DNA from: VRUE01 sp044867925 | GTDB taxonomy: Bacteria > Actinomycetota > Thermoleophilia > Solirubrobacterales > 70-9 | Reading direction: 5' to 3' | Assembly (NCBI GenBank): GCA_044867925.1 | Contig: JBIOVV010000070.1 | Location: 1-62,551, forward strand | DNA length: 62,551 bases | Shown: positions 7,710 to 15,777 of the stretch, piece after piece | How positions within the stretch are numbered: position 1 is the stretch's first letter | How the letters are laid out: each line of letters starts with the position of its first letter | The notes under the pieces: model-generated | The model's database searches: none | Seen by the model: the letters and a program-made list of their open reading frames with translations, nothing else | Told to the model about the DNA's origin: nothing | Position numbers and translations under genes: made by a program

Positions 7710-10196
7710 TCAGCGAACGACGAGATTTACCAGCTTGCCCGGCACGACGACCTCCTTGACCACCTCTTTGCGGTCGAGGAACCGTGCGACCTTCTCGCTT
7801 TCGCGGGCGAGGCGCAGGAGCTCGTCCTTCGGGGCCTCGGCCGACGCCTCGATGCGGTCGCGCAGCTTGCCGTTGACCTGGACGACCAGCGTCACCGTGT
7901 CGCTGCTGAGCAGCTCGGGGTCGGCGGTGGGCCAAGGCTGCTCCCAGACGCGGCCGCCGCGCAGCCGCTCCCAGACCTCGGCGCCGAGGTGCGGCGCGAA
8001 GGGGAAGATCAGCGAGGCAGCGGTCGCCGCCGCAAAGCGCAGCGCGGCAACGCCACCGGGCGAGCCGTGGAGACCGTCCTTGAACCGGTAGGCATCGTTG
8101 ATCAGCTCCATCACGGCGGCGATCGCGGTGTTGAACTGGAAACCGCGCTGGAAGTCGCGCGTCACCTTGTCGATCGCCCAGTGGGCCTTGACGAGCAGGG
8201 CGCGCGCGTCACCGTCGCCGGCCGCCGCGAGGTCGTCGTCACCCTCGCCTTCGACCTCCTCGCAGAGCCGCCAGAGACGGGAGAGGAAGCGATTGACCCC
8301 CTCCACCCCCTCGTCCGCCCAGTCGGCGTCGCGCTCGGGCGGGCCCATGAAGCAGATGTAGGTGCGGGCGGTGTCGGCGCCGTAGCGCTCGACGTAGTCG
8401 GCCGGGCTGACCGTGTTGCCGCGTGACTTCGACATCTTCGCCCCGTCGCGGGTGATCATCCCCTGCGCGAAGAGGTTGGCGAAGGGCTCCTGGATCTCGA
8501 GGTTGCCGGTGTCGGCGAGCGCCTTGGCGAAGAAGCGCGCGTACATCAGGTGCAGGATCGCGTGCTCGACGCCGCCGATGTACTGGTCGACCGGCAGCCA
8601 GTGCTGTGCAGCGGAGGCATCCCAGGCGGCCGCCTCGTTGCCGGCGTCGAGATAGCGGATGAAGTACCAGGAGGAGTCGACGAAGGTGTCCATCGTGTCG
8701 GTCTCGCGGCGGGCGGGCTTGCCACAGCGCGGGCACTCGGTGGCGACCCAGTCCTCGGCGGCCGCCAGCGGGCTCTTTCCCTGCGGTGCGTAATCGTCGA
8801 CCTCGGGCAGCTCGACCGGCAGCTGCTCGTCGGGCACGGGAACCGTGCCGCAGGCTTCGCAATGGACGATCGGGATCGGCGCGCCCCAGTAGCGCTGCCG
8901 GGAAACCAGCCAGTCCCGCAGCCGGTAGTTGACGGCGGATTCGCCACGACCCTCCGCGGCGAGCCAGGCGACGATCTCCTCGTATGCCTCCCGATTGCCC
9001 TTGCCGTCGAAGCGCCCGGAGCAGGTCATCGCCCCGTCGCCCGGATAGGGCAGGCCCTCCCCGTCGCGGGCGACCTCGGGGTCCTCGCCCTCGATCACCC
9101 GTCGGATCGGCAGCTCGAAGGCCCTGGCGAACTCGTAGTCGCGCTCGTCGTGGGCCGGGACCGCCATGATCGCGCCGGTGCCGTACTCCATCAGCACGTA
9201 GTCGGCGACGAACATCGGGATCTCCTCGCCGTTGACGGGGTTGACGACGCTGCGACCCAGCGGCACGCCGGTCTTCTCGCGGTCCTCGGCGCCACGGTCC
9301 TCGGCCGACTCGCGGGCGGCACGGTCGACGTACTCGCTCACCGTTGCCTCGGCGGGGGTGCCGGCGACGAGCCGCTCCAGCTCGGGGTGCTCGGGGGCGA
9401 GGACGAAGAAGGTGGCGCCGAAGAGGGTGTCGGGGCGGGTGGTGAAGACGGGGAAGTCGACGCCGAGCTCCTCGCAGCGGAAAGCGACCTCGGCCCCCTC
9501 GGAGCGGCCGATCCAGTTGCGCTGCATCGTGATCACGTGCTCGGGCCAGGACTCGAGCAGCTCGAAGTCGGCAAGCAGGCGCTCGGCGTAGTCGGTGATC
9601 TTGAAGAACCACTGCTCGAGCTTGCGCTGCACGACCTCCGTGCCGCAGCGCTCGCAGCGGCCGTCGACGACCTGCTCGTTGGCGAGCACGGTGGCGTCCT
9701 TCGGGCACCACTGCACCGGTGCCTCGGTCCGGTAGGCGAGGCCGCGCTCGAACAGCCGCAGGAAGATCCACTGGGTCCAGCGGTAGTACTCGGGCGTGTG
9801 GGTCGCCAGCTCGCGCGACCAGTCGATCGAGATCCCCCACTCGCGGAACTGGCGCTGGAAGGATTCGATCGAGCGCTCGGTAGCGACCCGCGGCGGCTCG
9901 CCGGTCTTGATCGCGTTGTTCTCCGCCGGCAGGCCGAAGGAGTCGTAGCCCATCGGGTGGATCACCTCGAAGCCATGGCGACGGCGGAAGTGGGCGATCG
10001 CGTCGCCGACCGCGTAGGTCTTCAGGTGACCTACATGGGGTTCGCCAGAGGGGTAGGGCAGCATCTCCAGCACGTATGACTTCGGCTTCGAGCCATCGAA
10101 GCCGGACTGGCCGGGGTTGGCGACCTCCCAGGTCTTCTCCTCGGCCCAGACCTGCTGCCACTTCGCCTCGATCTCTTTCGGGTCATAGCCGGCCAT
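7710..10196 (-). CDS. leuS: Leucyl-tRNA synthetase
   Basis: 828 aa class I synthetase charging tRNA-Leu. It shows the HIGH-type motif in YPSGEPHVGHLKTY, an inserted CP1 editing domain (VFTTRPDTLFGATFFVLAP is its hallmark), Zn-type CERCGTEV and CPRCGKPA knuckles, and the KMSKS loop in GAKMSKSRGNTVSP. I chose the ATG at 10196 (MAGYDPKEIEAKWQQ, the usual start); the frame is open further upstream but overlaps the next gene. Length is normal for bacterial LeuRS. Confidence 0.97.
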   Translation of the reverse strand: MAGYDPKEIEAKWQQVWAEEKTWEVANPGQSGFDGSKPKSYVLEMLPYPSGEPHVGHLKTYAVGDAIAHFRRRHGFEVIHPMGYDSFGLPAENNAIKTGEPPRVATERSIESFQRQFREWGISIDWSRELATHTPEYYRWTQWIFLRLFERGLAYRTEAPVQWCPKDATVLANEQVVDGRCERCGTEVVQRKLEQWFFKITDYAERLLADFELLESWPEHVITMQRNWIGRSEGAEVAFRCEELGVDFPVFTTRPDTLFGATFFVLAPEHPELERLVAGTPAEATVSEYVDRAARESAEDRGAEDREKTGVPLGRSVVNPVNGEEIPMFVADYVLMEYGTGAIMAVPAHDERDYEFARAFELPIRRVIEGEDPEVARDGEGLPYPGDGAMTCSGRFDGKGNREAYEEIVAWLAAEGRGESAVNYRLRDWLVSRQRYWGAPIPIVHCEACGTVPVPDEQLPVELPEVDDYAPQGKSPLAAAEDWVATECPRCGKPARRETDTMDTFVDSSWYFIRYLDAGNEAAAWDASAAQHWLPVDQYIGGVEHAILHLMYARFFAKALADTGNLEIQEPFANLFAQGMITRDGAKMSKSRGNTVSPADYVERYGADTARTYICFMGPPERDADWADEGVEGVNRFLSRLWRLCEEVEGEGDDDLAAAGDGDARALLVKAHWAIDKVTRDFQRGFQFNTAIAAVMELINDAYRFKDGLHGSPGGVAALRFAAATAASLIFPFAPHLGAEVWERLRGGRVWEQPWPTADPELLSSDTVTLVVQVNGKLRDRIEASAEAPKDELLRLARESEKVARFLDRKEVVKEVVVPGKLVNLVVR

Positions 10197-10255
10197 GAGA
10201 GGCGATCTTATGAGGGGCAGGCGCAGCGGGTCACGTTCCTCGGGTGCCCGGCGAG

Positions 10256-10963
10256 TCAGAAGACCGGCGAGAGCGCCTCGAGCAGATAGGGCCAGGCGTA
10301 GACCTCGACGATCGCGGCGACGACGAGCACCGGGATCGCGATCAGGACGGTGACCAGGGTCGCGGCGAGCAGTTGACTCCACTCACCGCGACGGCTGGCG
10401 ATCAGCCAGGCGGCGAGCGGCAGGAAGAGCGCGGTCAGCTCCGGGATCGCATGCGGCAGGACGCTGAGGATCAGGGCCGCGTGGGAGATCTCGAGCTGGT
10501 AGGCGATCGTCGATCCCTGGAAGCCGAGGTAGAGCGCCTGCGTGGCGAGCGAGAAGAGGGTCACCGCGCAGACGAAGAGGATCGCGAACTCGCCCGCCTT
10601 GACGTGGACCCAGCGCGAGAAGCCGGTCCGCTGGGCGGCGGCGATCGGCATCGAGGCGCCGGCGATGAAGCCGGCGATGCAGGCCGTGCCGTGCAGGGCC
10701 AGGACCAGCGAGTTGCGCCAGAGGATCGGCAGCAGGTCGCCGGGTTCCGAGGGTTCGGTCAGGCCCGCCAGGTGGATCGGCGTGATGTCCGGCGTGAGCA
10801 GGCCGGCGACCACCCAGACCGCCCCCAGCAGCGCCAGCGCGATCGCCAGGCTGAGCGCCGTCCAGCTCCACAGCACGGCCCAGCGCCGATCGCTCCATCC
10901 CTCGAGCGCCAAGCGCGAGTCCCGCATCCCGTGCGCGAAGACGTGGCCATTGGCGGTACTCAT
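10256..10963 (-). CDS. SpoIIM-like membrane protein (stage II sporulation protein M family)
   Basis: 235 aa with about six hydrophobic helices. Conserved-looking positions are RNSLVLALHGTACIAGF in the middle and HAIPELTALFLPLAAWL near the C-terminus, both characteristic of SpoIIM/DUF95 proteins (the HxxPE motif). In non-sporulating bacteria such proteins occur widely, with unclear roles in membrane organisation. It is flanked by leuS and tRNA-Ala, and no sporulation genes are nearby, so I do not infer sporulation. Confidence 0.75.
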   Translation of the reverse strand: MSTANGHVFAHGMRDSRLALEGWSDRRWAVLWSWTALSLAIALALLGAVWVVAGLLTPDITPIHLAGLTEPSEPGDLLPILWRNSLVLALHGTACIAGFIAGASMPIAAAQRTGFSRWVHVKAGEFAILFVCAVTLFSLATQALYLGFQGSTIAYQLEISHAALILSVLPHAIPELTALFLPLAAWLIASRRGEWSQLLAATLVTVLIAIPVLVVAAIVEVYAWPYLLEALSPVF

Positions 10964-11004
10964 CGCTCCTGCATCGGCATCGGGGAGCGATGAATTGAGG
11001 GGAG

Positions 11005-11077
11005 TGGAGCTGAGGGGGCTCGAACCCCTGACCTTCGCGCTGCCAGCGCGACGCTCTTCCAGCTGAGCTACAGCCCC
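11005..11077 (-). tRNA. tRNA-Ala(GGC)
   Basis: 73 nt cloverleaf on the minus strand. Acceptor GGGGCTG (11077-11071) pairs with CAGCTCC; D-arm GCTC/GAGC; anticodon stem TCGCG/CGCGA with loop CTGGCAG (anticodon GGC); T-arm AGGGG-TTCGAGC-CCCCT. The discriminator base is A and CCA is not encoded. A TAAACT box at 11100-11095 is a possible -10. Confidence 0.95.
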
Positions 11078-11117
11078 GAGGAACTTCGGTCGCCAGTTTA
11101 GCGCCGCGCGGCGAGCC

Positions 11118-12308
11118 TTAGGCCTGGCCGGGCTCGAGCAGGCGGAAGCTGATTCCGGCGCTTTGCAGGCGAGGGAGCAGAGCGTCGCCCATCGCCTCGG
11201 CGGTCGTCACCTGACCGGCGCTCTGCGGCAGGTCGTCGAAGGCGAGGCAGAGACCGGACTGGGCCAGCATCTTGGCGGTCTCGTCGTAGCCGGGGTCCCC
11301 CCCGGCCACCTCGGTGACCACGCGCTTGCCACCGCCCTCGCCGACGAAGGTCACCTTGAACCAGCTCTTGGCGCGGACCTCCTCGCTCGGCCCCTCGCCC
11401 GGGGACCGCGAGGACTTCAGCAAGAGCTTGCGCGTCGGCGGCAGCTGCGCCAGGACCAGCGCCACCCCCACCCCGCCGGCGGTCGCCGCCACCGAGGCGA
11501 GGTGCTTGGCGACGACGTTGTGGCCGTAGCTGAAGTCCGGCCCGTAGCGCTCGAGGGACGCGGCAGAGCGGCGCACCACGGGCCCGTCGATCGTGGGAAA
11601 TGGGATCACCCAGCCGCCGAGGCCGCTGTCACGCCTTGGCCGCGGCGGAGCGGAGTGGATCCTCCGGCCGGCCGGACGCCGCTCGGTCTGACGACGCCGC
11701 CGGGCGGCGCTCAGCGTCTGCCGTGCGCGGCCAAAGCCATTGATAGCCGAGGCGAAGGTCCCACCCGAGAACTCTCCACCCATCCGCACATAGCCGTTGA
11801 CGGTCAGCGGCACGCCCTCGGGCAGCTGCTTGACCGTGAAGTAGGCGCCGAGATCGTGGGGGATCGAGTCGAAGCCGCAGCAGTGGACCAGCCTCGCCCC
11901 GCTCTGCCGGGCCAGCTCGTGGTAACCGAGCCACATCCGGTCGACGAACTCGGGCTCGCCGGTGAGGTCGACGTAGTCGGTGCCGGCCGCCGCGCAAGCG
12001 GCGACCAGCGGCTCGCCGTAGAGCGCGTAGGGGCCGACCGTGGTGACGACGACCTTCGCCGCCTCGGCGACTTTGGCGAGCGCAGCCGAATCGGCCGCAT
12101 CGGCAACCAGCAGCTCGGGCGCCGGCACCCCCGGCGCCTGCTCGGCCTCCAGCGAAGCGCGAACCGCCTCGAGCTTGCCGAGGTTGCGCCCGACCAACGC
12201 CCAGCGCAAGCCTTCGGGTCCGTTGCGGGCGAGATAGCGAGCGGTCAGCCCACCGGTGAATCCGGTCGCCCCGAACAGCGCAAGGTCATGTCGCGGGTCG
12301 GTGGCCAT
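11118..12308 (-). CDS. Saccharopine dehydrogenase-like / trans-acting enoyl reductase family protein
   Basis: 396 aa. It has an N-terminal Rossmann fold with a dinucleotide motif (LALFGATGFTGGLTARYLA), VVVTTVGPYALYGEPLV and GTDYVDLTGEPEFVDRM, the signature of the saccharopine-dehydrogenase NAD(P)-binding domain. HCCGFDSIPHDLGAYF is typical of the mycobacterial Rv2449c/Rv2953-like (trans-acting enoyl reductase) branch. A likely role is reduction of a lipid or polyketide double bond, but no lipid-synthesis genes lie nearby, so the substrate is open. The ATG at 12308 gives the canonical MATDPRHDLALFGATGF start. Confidence 0.8.
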   Translation of the reverse strand: MATDPRHDLALFGATGFTGGLTARYLARNGPEGLRWALVGRNLGKLEAVRASLEAEQAPGVPAPELLVADAADSAALAKVAEAAKVVVTTVGPYALYGEPLVAACAAAGTDYVDLTGEPEFVDRMWLGYHELARQSGARLVHCCGFDSIPHDLGAYFTVKQLPEGVPLTVNGYVRMGGEFSGGTFASAINGFGRARQTLSAARRRRQTERRPAGRRIHSAPPRPRRDSGLGGWVIPFPTIDGPVVRRSAASLERYGPDFSYGHNVVAKHLASVAATAGGVGVALVLAQLPPTRKLLLKSSRSPGEGPSEEVRAKSWFKVTFVGEGGGKRVVTEVAGGDPGYDETAKMLAQSGLCLAFDDLPQSAGQVTTAEAMGDALLPRLQSAGISFRLLEPGQA

Positions 12309-12460
12309 CCTCGCGATCTTATGCGCGATCTGATCCCGGCCCGATTCAATCGCCGTCCGTAGACGGCGTCCTTGCCGGTCGAGGTATCGACCAAAGCGCG
12401 ATCGGCGAGCTTCGCCAACCCACCGCCACCAGCTTCCGAAGCGCCTTGGCCATGAGACAG

Positions 12461-12502
12461 TCAGCGCTTGAACAGGCCGCGAAGGTGCCCTTTTGCTTTC
12501 AT
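12461..12502 (-). CDS. 13-codon ORF translationally coupled to the preceding gene (tentative)
   Basis: ATG at 12502 overlaps the stop of the 104-aa gene as ATGA and encodes the basic peptide MKAKGHLRGLFKR before TGA. The coupling geometry is the same as elsewhere in this operon, which is the only reason to list it; length and codon use prove nothing. A further 35-codon frame starts at 12453. Low confidence. Confidence 0.2.
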   Translation of the reverse strand: MKAKGHLRGLFKR

Positions 12503-12813
12503 CGCTGACTCCTGTGCCTGGAGCTTCTCCCGGTGTTGTTCTTGGCCCCCTGCTCGTCAAGTCGGGCAGCAGCCCGCCATCGAACCCGAACGTCGCGGTA
12601 GGTGACCCCCGGCTCGACCTCATCCGGAAGGTTCTGGCGCTCGCTGCCGGAGGACGTTTGAAGCTCCCCCCGGCCTTCGGGCTCGCGCACCTCGCCATGC
12701 AGCTCGACCTCCGCCTTCGGCTTCTCGCGAAAGCGCACTCGCTTTGCCCTGACGCTCGCGCCGATCTCGACGTCAGCGTCGTCGATGCGATCCGGGTCGC
12801 CCTTGCGCGCCAT
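12499..12813 (-). CDS. Small charged hypothetical protein (last substantial gene of the stress operon)
   Basis: 104 aa, highly charged, with no membrane segment. It starts MARKGDPDRIDDADVEIG and contains VRAKRVRFREKPKAEVELHGE and VTYRDVRVRWRAAARLDEQ, suggesting short beta strands. I recognise no family. It begins 2 bases after the stop of the large repeat protein and ends an apparently single transcription unit, so it probably acts with that protein or its paralogue. Confidence 0.6.
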   Translation of the reverse strand: MARKGDPDRIDDADVEIGASVRAKRVRFREKPKAEVELHGEVREPEGRGELQTSSGSERQNLPDEVEPGVTYRDVRVRWRAAARLDEQGAKNNTGRSSRHRSQR

Positions 12814-12815
12814 CG

Positions 12816-14042
12816 CTACGAAACCTCCTGCGCCTGCCTTACGTCGCGGATCGTGATCCGGCCGTCGGGACCGGTGCCCTCGACGTCTTCGAGATCCACG
12901 TCGAACTCCTCGGCCGTCCGCAGCGCCGCCTCGGTTGCGTTCATCTCCTCCGCCTTGCGCTCCTTGCGCCGCTCGCCGACCTCCTTGGCCTTTCGGGCAG
13001 CGGCGAGGCCGAGCCCCTTCGCCTCCTCCGTGGCTACCGACTTCAGCTCGTGCGCGACTACCTTGGCAGCCAGCTTGGCTACGCCCCTCGCGCTCGCGTC
13101 GCCGCCACCGCCGTTGCCGCCTTCTTGAAGCAGGCCCGACGCCGCTTTCTCGATCTCTCCGACGGCGCCGCCGGCACCCTCGGCTACGCCGCCCACTGCC
13201 TCGCCGGCTCCCTGCCCGGCCTCACCGACGGCTTGTCCTGCTTGACCCGCCACCTGGCCCAGGCCCTGGGCGGTCTGACCAACGTCTCCGACCGCCTCGC
13301 CCGCGCCTTCTCCGACATCGCCGACCGCCTGCCCGGCGCCTTGGCCGACCTCGCCGACGGCCTGGCCGGCTCCTTCGCCGATCTGCCCGACGGCCTGGCC
13401 GGCTCCTTCGCCGAGCTCACCGGCCGCCTGGCCGGCTCCGGCACCGACGCCCTCGACAGCTCCACCCGCGCCCTCGCCTACGTCCTCGACTGCCTCGCCG
13501 GTTTCGCCGAGGGCGTGCCCGGCGCCTCGTCCGACGTCTTCGACCGTACGTCCCAGGCTCTTGACCAGCTCCGGATTGCGGTCGATGGTGGTGAGAACGC
13601 GGTCGACGATCGCCGCGACGCGCTCCAGCCTGACTTTCAGCAGGGCCTGCGCCTCGACGCCTTTGATGTCGATTCGAAGCTTGCCGAGATGTACGTCAAC
13701 CCCCGCGTTGAGCTTGACCAGGTCGAGAACCTGTGCCTTCAGGGCGACACGGGCGTCGAGATTGTCGAGCTCGAGGTGGATCGAGTCGACCTTGACCACA
13801 GGGACGTCGAGGAGAACGTCGGGATCGCCTCGCGGATCCTCGATGTCAGCCAGCGCGTAAGCCTCGTACTCGCGCTCGGCCGCGGTCCCGGCCTCCGCGA
13901 CGTTCTGCGCGAAGCGGTACTTCCCGGATTTTTCGGAGGCGCGCCGGCCTTTGCGCCGGCCGCGCTGAGGAGCTTTGACCTCTTTGGTCGTCGTGCTCGT
14001 CGTTCTCGAGCTTTGGGATTTGGTTCGCTGGGAAGCCATCAT
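12816..14042 (-). CDS. 11-residue-repeat protein A (paralogue of the next gene)
   Basis: 408 aa. A basic N-terminus (about 1-50) is followed by a conserved domain (about 75-165: DVLLDVPVVKVDSIHLEL, then VDVHLGKLRIDIKGVEAQAL, then RVLTTIDRNPELVKSLG). Then comes a run of imperfect 11-residue repeats of the form GAGQAVGEVGQ (about 170-290), and a charged C-terminal part ending in an E3-binding/lipoyl-like motif (FDVDLEDVEGTGPDGRITIRDV). Repeats of period 11 are known in lipid-binding 11/3 helices (LEA, synuclein). It overlaps the upstream paralogue by ATGA. Similar conserved domains may accompany actinobacterial gas-vesicle loci, but no gvpA is present. Function unknown. Confidence 0.75.
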   Translation of the reverse strand: MMASQRTKSQSSRTTSTTTKEVKAPQRGRRKGRRASEKSGKYRFAQNVAEAGTAAEREYEAYALADIEDPRGDPDVLLDVPVVKVDSIHLELDNLDARVALKAQVLDLVKLNAGVDVHLGKLRIDIKGVEAQALLKVRLERVAAIVDRVLTTIDRNPELVKSLGRTVEDVGRGAGHALGETGEAVEDVGEGAGGAVEGVGAGAGQAAGELGEGAGQAVGQIGEGAGQAVGEVGQGAGQAVGDVGEGAGEAVGDVGQTAQGLGQVAGQAGQAVGEAGQGAGEAVGGVAEGAGGAVGEIEKAASGLLQEGGNGGGGDASARGVAKLAAKVVAHELKSVATEEAKGLGLAAARKAKEVGERRKERKAEEMNATEAALRTAEEFDVDLEDVEGTGPDGRITIRDVRQAQEVS

Positions 14043-14803
14043 TTGCCGCCTTCTCCGCCCTGGGCCTGCGCGCCGCCTGGCTGTCCTTCGGCAAGGCCCG
14101 CGGTTGCTTGGCGCGCTCCCCGGCCGACACCGGCAACCCCCTGGCCTGCACCCTGGCCGACCTCGCCGACTGCCTGCCCGGCGCCCTGGCCGACCTCGCC
14201 GACGGCCTGGCCGGTGCCTTCGCCGATCTGCCCCACGGCCTGCCCGGCGCCTTCGCCGACGTCTTGCACGGCACCCTCGGCGCCTTCGCCGACCTCCTCG
14301 ACCGCCTCTCCGCTCTCACCGACGAGATGCCCGGCACCCTTGCCGGCCTCCTCGGCCGCGCGCCCGATCCCTTCGAGCAGCTCGGGGTTGCGGTCGAGCG
14401 AGGTCAGCACACGCTCGAGGATCAGGGTGACGTTGTCGAGCCTCGCCTTCAGCAGAGCCTGGGCCTCGACACCCTCGATCTTCAGCTCCACCTTGCCCAA
14501 GCTGACATCGGCGCCGACGCTGATGTCCACGAGTTCGCGCACCCCCGCCGAAACCGCCACCTGTGCACGCAGGTCAGCGACTTCGATGTCGATCTCATCG
14601 ACCTTGACGACAGGAACGTCGAGAAGGACGTCGGGGCCGTCTGGCAGCTCGTGCGGGTCGACGATCGAGTAGTCGGGGTACTCGTGCCGCGAGCGAGATC
14701 GCTGCGAGGACGTCGATTTGCTTCCGTGGCCGGATCTGGAGCGCGAGCGCGATTTGGATTTGCGTCTCGTGCTGCTCCTGGATCGGTCTTTTTTCTCTGC
14801 CAT
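14039..14803 (-). CDS. 11-residue-repeat protein B
   Basis: 254 aa. N-terminal SR/SK-rich basic stretch (1-45, KSRSRSRSGHGSKS), then the same conserved domain as protein A (DVLLDVPVVKVDEIDIEV, VGADVSLGKVELKIEGVEAQ, RVLTSLDRNPELLEGIG), then a shorter run of the 11-residue repeat (GAGQAVGQIGE, GTGQAVGEVGQ, GAGQGVAGVGR). It clearly arose with protein A by duplication. Its stop overlaps the start of A (ATGA), implying translational coupling and perhaps a heteromeric product. Function unknown. Confidence 0.75.
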   Translation of the reverse strand: MAEKKDRSRSSTRRKSKSRSRSRSGHGSKSTSSQRSRSRHEYPDYSIVDPHELPDGPDVLLDVPVVKVDEIDIEVADLRAQVAVSAGVRELVDISVGADVSLGKVELKIEGVEAQALLKARLDNVTLILERVLTSLDRNPELLEGIGRAAEEAGKGAGHLVGESGEAVEEVGEGAEGAVQDVGEGAGQAVGQIGEGTGQAVGEVGQGAGQAVGEVGQGAGQGVAGVGRGARQATAGLAEGQPGGAQAQGGEGGK

Positions 14804-14844
14804 GAAGCGGCTTTCCCTTCAGCTCGTGTTTGTCGCCCGAAGGC

Positions 14845-15252
14845 TCAGTTCTTCGGCGAGACCTGCTCGCGCACGCGACGGACCTCGGCCGCGAGCTCGC
14901 CGACCCGGTAGCCGGCCTTGCCCACCTCGACGGCGGTCTTGCCGAGCGCCTTCGTGGTCGCGCCGAGCGCCTTCCTGGTCGCCTTGCCCCGGCGCTTCCC
15001 GATCAGGTCTGGCAGAGACCGATCCTTTCCACGCCCGTTGAGCGCGAGGACGACAGCGCCGGCAACTCCTGCCAGCGCCGCAGCCCCTCCGACCAACGCC
15101 GGGCCCTTCGTCGAGGCGATCTCCCGCGCCGAGCTCACCTGCTCCTCAGCTGCAGCTTTTGCAGGCCCGGCCTTCGATCTGGTTTTCGGCTCGGAAGCGG
15201 ATGAGCCGTTGCCGCGAGGGCTGCCGCCGCTCTTGGTTTTGGTCTCGGCCAT
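14845..15252 (-). CDS. Lys/Ala-rich membrane-anchored small protein
   Basis: 135 aa. A basic, low-complexity N-terminus (1-45), one hydrophobic segment at about 52-70 (LVGGAAALAGVAGAVVLAL), then a basic amphipathic helix region (KRRGKATRKALGATTKALG...) ending AAEVRRVREQVSPKN. No family recognised. A SigF/SigB-type promoter lies 39 bases upstream, so this gene can head a shorter transcript containing the two repeat proteins. Confidence 0.65.
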   Translation of the reverse strand: MAETKTKSGGSPRGNGSSASEPKTRSKAGPAKAAAEEQVSSAREIASTKGPALVGGAAALAGVAGAVVLALNGRGKDRSLPDLIGKRRGKATRKALGATTKALGKTAVEVGKAGYRVGELAAEVRRVREQVSPKN

Positions 15253-15290
15253 CGCCGACCCCCATTAGTGCAGATTCCTGATCTAGTGGT

Positions 15291-15315
15291 TTACCCCCGT
15301 CAGGCCGGGATAAAC
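15291..15315 (-). promoter_or_regulatory. Stress-sigma (SigF/SigB-type) promoter, internal
   Basis: Minus strand: GTTT (15315-15312), 15-base spacer, GGGTAA (15296-15291), 39 bases before the ATG at 15252. This matches the actinobacterial SigF/SigB consensus GTTT-N15/16-GGGTA. A second match of the same spacing lies upstream of the first gene of the cluster (16941-16964). Confidence 0.7.
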
Positions 15316-15352
15316 AGAGAAATCCGGCCCGTGGCAGATCCGCCACCGGGCC
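15312..15352 (-). terminator. Probable intrinsic terminator after the 78-aa gene
   Basis: Hairpin 15352-15326 (GGCCC-GTGGC stem with one bulge, loop of about 6) followed on the minus strand by a T-rich but interrupted tract ending in GTTT, which is also the -35 box of the internal promoter. Partial termination with restart is plausible. Confidence 0.5.
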
Positions 15353-15356
15353 TCAC

Positions 15357-15593
15357 TCAGTCGCGGAGTTTTTCCTCGACGGCGCCGGCAACTCGCTCGA
15401 GATCGAGGCCGCGGACACGGTGGTAGGTGGCCCGCGCCGCGACCGCAAGCCCGGCGCCCAAGGCGACGGCACCGACGCCACCCAAGCGCCGACTCCTGCG
15501 CTCCTCGTGAGCGGGCGCGTGCCCTTCGTCGCTCGCATTCTCCAGGAAGGCCTGCAGCGCCGAGGCGGCAATCCGGTTGATGTCAACCGCCAT
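15357..15593 (-). CDS. Small membrane-associated protein
   Basis: 78 aa: MAVDINRIAASALQAFLEN, a charged stretch, then one hydrophobic segment (GVGAVALGAGLAVAARATY) and an amphipathic tail. No family recognised. It is 17 bases after the 49-aa gene, with a GGGGAA ribosome-binding sequence before the ATG at 15593. Layout (helix, glycine-rich membrane segment, basic tail) resembles the 135-aa neighbour, suggesting a shared membrane location. Confidence 0.6.
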   Translation of the reverse strand: MAVDINRIAASALQAFLENASDEGHAPAHEERRSRRLGGVGAVALGAGLAVAARATYHRVRGLDLERVAGAVEEKLRD

Positions 15594-15610
15594 TTCCCCG
15601 GTCGCTTCCC

Positions 15611-15760
15611 CTAGCTCTGTGCGCCCTGGTGGCGCAGCAGGCGATAGGTGATGACTCCAGCGGTCGTGCCGACCACGAAGGCCGCGCCCATCGCTCGCGG
15701 TGGCGCCGGCCGCTTTCCACCGATGCGATCCATCACGACGCGGTTAAGGAGGCGGCTCAT
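15611..15760 (-). CDS. 49-aa small membrane protein
   Basis: ATG at 15760, TAG at 15613-15611. A basic N-terminus with MDRIGGKRPAPPRA is followed by one hydrophobic segment (AMGAAFVVGTTAGVITYRLL) and a short polar tail. It fits snugly between two genes of the operon (17-base gaps), which supports it despite its size. Likely a single-pass membrane peptide; role unknown. Confidence 0.55.
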   Translation of the reverse strand: MSRLLNRVVMDRIGGKRPAPPRAMGAAFVVGTTAGVITYRLLRHQGAQS

Positions 15761-15777
15761 CTCATTCCCTCACGCCA

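Noticed and set aside
8550..10079. A 509-codon plus-strand frame opposite leuS
   Set aside because: Same reason: leuS on the minus strand is complete with all motifs.
13170..14300. Regular direct repeats that might be a CRISPR array
   Set aside because: The repeats are in frame, have period 33, no spacers, and encode the 11-residue protein repeats on the minus strand. No cas genes nearby.
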